Below, in pieces: positions 62,763 to 64,000 of a stretch of DNA of 64,000 bases (its first letter is position 1; each line of letters opens with the position of its first letter). The position numbers and the translations under genes are program-made. The stretch covers positions 1 to 64,000 of the forward strand of contig DWWR01000002.1 in NCBI GenBank assembly GCA_019119645.1, written 5' to 3'. The notes beneath the pieces were generated by a model. The model was not told the origin of the DNA and did no database searches. It saw nothing but the letters and a program-made list of their open reading frames with translations. The DNA is from Anaerobutyricum faecale. Lineage in GTDB: Bacteria > Bacillota > Clostridia > Lachnospirales > Lachnospiraceae.

Positions 62763-63773
62763 CTATTTTTCCTGATTATTTTCTGTATCTGCGTCTGCGG
62801 AAACACCGCCGGAAACTGTCTCCTCATCCGTATCTGCGGAAATGCTGCCGGAAACCATGCCATCATCCGCGTCTGCGGAAACACCGCCGGAAACTGTCTC
62901 CTCATCCACATCTGCGGAAACGCCGCCGGAAACCATGCCATCATCCGCGTCTGCGGAAATGCTGCCGGAAACCGCGCTCTCATCCGCGGCGGTACTGCGG
63001 CCGGGAGCTTCCGGTGAAACTTCCCCTCCGGCATCTTCCAGCACTTTCTGCTTGAAAATGGAACCGACTACAGTTTTCCGGATGATGGATTCCCGTTTCA
63101 GGCGGAACCAGAGATCGTCCAGATGAAGCGCCTGAATCAGAGGGGGGGCGTTTTCCGTCTCTTTCCGGATCAAAGGCTGCACTGACTCAATGCAGATACA
63201 AAGCCGGGTGTTCATCATGGCCGCATAGTCCCTGATGAACATTATCTGCTGCTCCACCGGCAGACAGAGGAACACAATGTCGGGAATATTGGCATTGATC
63301 TCATTGACAATCTTTCCCGGATCTTCTCCGCTCTCCGTATCAAAAACAATGCCGTTCTGAAAAATATCCGGATAGGACGTCCCGATATATTCCTTCAGAG
63401 AATCCAGATGCTCCTGTTTTTCCATGACCGCATAAATTTCCCTGCTCTCTCTGTTCAGCTTTGCAAACAGTCTTTTCAGATATTCGTCGGCAAACTCACC
63501 GATTCCCTTCCGGTCCTCGCTGTCATTACGCTGATGACGGACTGCCATCTCCACATGACTGTCGCCGGGCAGCACCAGCTGGCAGTTTCCAATGATCTCC
63601 GCTGCCCCTGGCTGATTCTGACAATACAGAGAGCTTTCCGCCGAATGGAAAAAGACGACCTCCAGTCCCTTTCTCCTCATATAGTCCATGGTCAGATTCA
63701 CTGCTTTTTCCGCACGCATGACCGACACATCTGTGCCAAGCACATTTACTTTTCTAGAAGAATGTTCTTTCAT
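62763..63773 (-). CDS. WecG/TagA/CpsF-like glycosyltransferase-fold protein with repeat tail
   Basis: 336 residues. Residues 1-245 resemble the WecG/TagA fold (VNVLGTDVSVMRAEKAVNL, FFHSAESSLYCQN, LPGDSHVEMAVRH, and IPDIVFLCLPVEQQ). The usual TagA DG...W catalytic context is weak, so activity is uncertain. Residues about 262-330 are five 13-residue repeats of the pattern VSGGVSADADDGM or VSGSISADTDEET, acidic and Ser/Gly-rich. The tail follows the conserved domain directly. SD AAAGGA is distant from the ATG. Confidence 0.65.
   Translation of the reverse strand: MKEHSSRKVNVLGTDVSVMRAEKAVNLTMDYMRRKGLEVVFFHSAESSLYCQNQPGAAEIIGNCQLVLPGDSHVEMAVRHQRNDSEDRKGIGEFADEYLKRLFAKLNRESREIYAVMEKQEHLDSLKEYIGTSYPDIFQNGIVFDTESGEDPGKIVNEINANIPDIVFLCLPVEQQIMFIRDYAAMMNTRLCICIESVQPLIRKETENAPPLIQALHLDDLWFRLKRESIIRKTVVGSIFKQKVLEDAGGEVSPEAPGRSTAADESAVSGSISADADDGMVSGGVSADVDEETVSGGVSADADDGMVSGSISADTDEETVSGGVSADADTENNQEK
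62794..62988 (-). repeat. Five tandem 39-bp coding repeats
   Basis: Units begin TCTGCGG at 62794, 62833, 62872, 62911 and 62950, exactly 39 bases apart and in frame. Units alternate between two sub-types (ACACCGCC/CTGTCTCC and TGCTGCC/CATGCCAT), implying duplication of a 78-base dimer. Confidence 0.9.
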
Positions 63774-63874
63774 CCCTATGGTCCTTTCCAGGCGTTCTTT
63801 CTTCTCTCCCTCTCACCATTGCCTTCATGCACCACAGAAGCCGGGCCGCGGCAAAACTGCCGGAACCCGGCGCT

Positions 63875-63977
63875 GATGCACCCTGGCTGCCGTGCATATA
63901 TCCGCACTCTGTGACCGGGCATCAGTTGATGATCTGCAACAAAGATGCACCCTGGCCGCCGTGCATACATCCGCACT
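63875..63977. repeat. Direct repeat of about 34 bases, 69 bases apart
   Basis: GATGCACCCTGG at 63875 and 63944 starts two copies of about 34 bases (to 63908 and 63977) with few differences. The 69-base spacing is a multiple of three, but no convincing gene covers it. The region 63774-64000 otherwise shows only a weak minus frame of 70 codons. Confidence 0.6.
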
Positions 63978-64000
63978 GCCGCCCGCACTCCGGACGCTAT

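Noticed and set aside
62794..62988. CRISPR-like regular repeat
   Set aside because: Units are contiguous with no unique spacers and encode an in-frame protein repeat.
63776..63988. 70-codon minus-strand frame at the right edge
   Set aside because: Arg/Pro-rich, built mostly from the direct repeat, no family recognised; its start may lie outside the window, so it is not called.

Overview
The window looks like chromosomal DNA of an endospore-forming member of the Clostridia, most likely Lachnospiraceae. The evidence is the sporulation genes (spoIIGA, sigE, sigG, spoIVA, a SpoVD-type PBP), low-GC Gram-positive sigma-A promoters and AGGAGG ribosome binding sites, a DUF5721 protein, and the gene order remA-gmk-rpoZ-priA-def-fmt-rsmB-rlmN-stp-prkC-rsgA-thiN. 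Almost all genes lie on the minus strand. The exceptions are sigG, ychF, a DUF5721 gene and probably one structured RNA. I see no insertion sequence, prophage, CRISPR array or resistance gene.

Layout. 1-515: two consensus promoters reading out of the left edge and two tRNA-Ser genes with their own promoter and terminator. 619-5641: one intact GHKL histidine kinase preceded by three tandem membrane proteins with degenerate GHKL domains, two of which share a near-identical cytoplasmic half. 5941-11112: greA, potDCBA and an Xre-cupin regulator with a palindromic operator. 11210-16206: a short CinA, then sigG convergent with spoIIGA-sigE, then ftsZ. 16435-26991: the dcw cell-wall/division cluster (mraZ, rsmH, ftsL, two class B PBPs, mraY, murD, ftsW, divIB, ftsZ), without murE, murF, murG or murC. 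27387-31216: an ABC-2 polysaccharide exporter, lgt and ychF.

31497-46774: a long minus-strand housekeeping operon starting at a strong promoter before yicC. It includes an in-frame VanZ-like/MurE fusion that supplies the murE missing from the dcw cluster, and a PP2C/PASTA-kinase pair. 46839-55210: recU and a run of RNA-modification genes, a small alarmone synthetase and RNase HI. 55380-63773: spoIVA with a candidate sigma-E promoter, a racemase, an M18 aminopeptidase, a DUF5721 protein, a CtpA-type protease, a CdaR/PucR regulator and a WecG/TagA-like protein with a 13-residue repeat tail.

The least explained parts are (1) a nested, multi-branched inverted-repeat structure at 58045-58199 that looks like a structured RNA; (2) a two-copy dispersed element at 31220-31497 and 57689-57901; (3) the pseudo-histidine-kinase trio; (4) the VanZ-MurE fusion; (5) the 39-bp coding minisatellite. 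Many CDS starts were moved from the longest ORF to the start codon best placed after a Shine-Dalgarno (SD) sequence. TTG or GTG starts are frequent (ftsZ, mraZ, potD, prkC, rnhA, the racemase, yicC).
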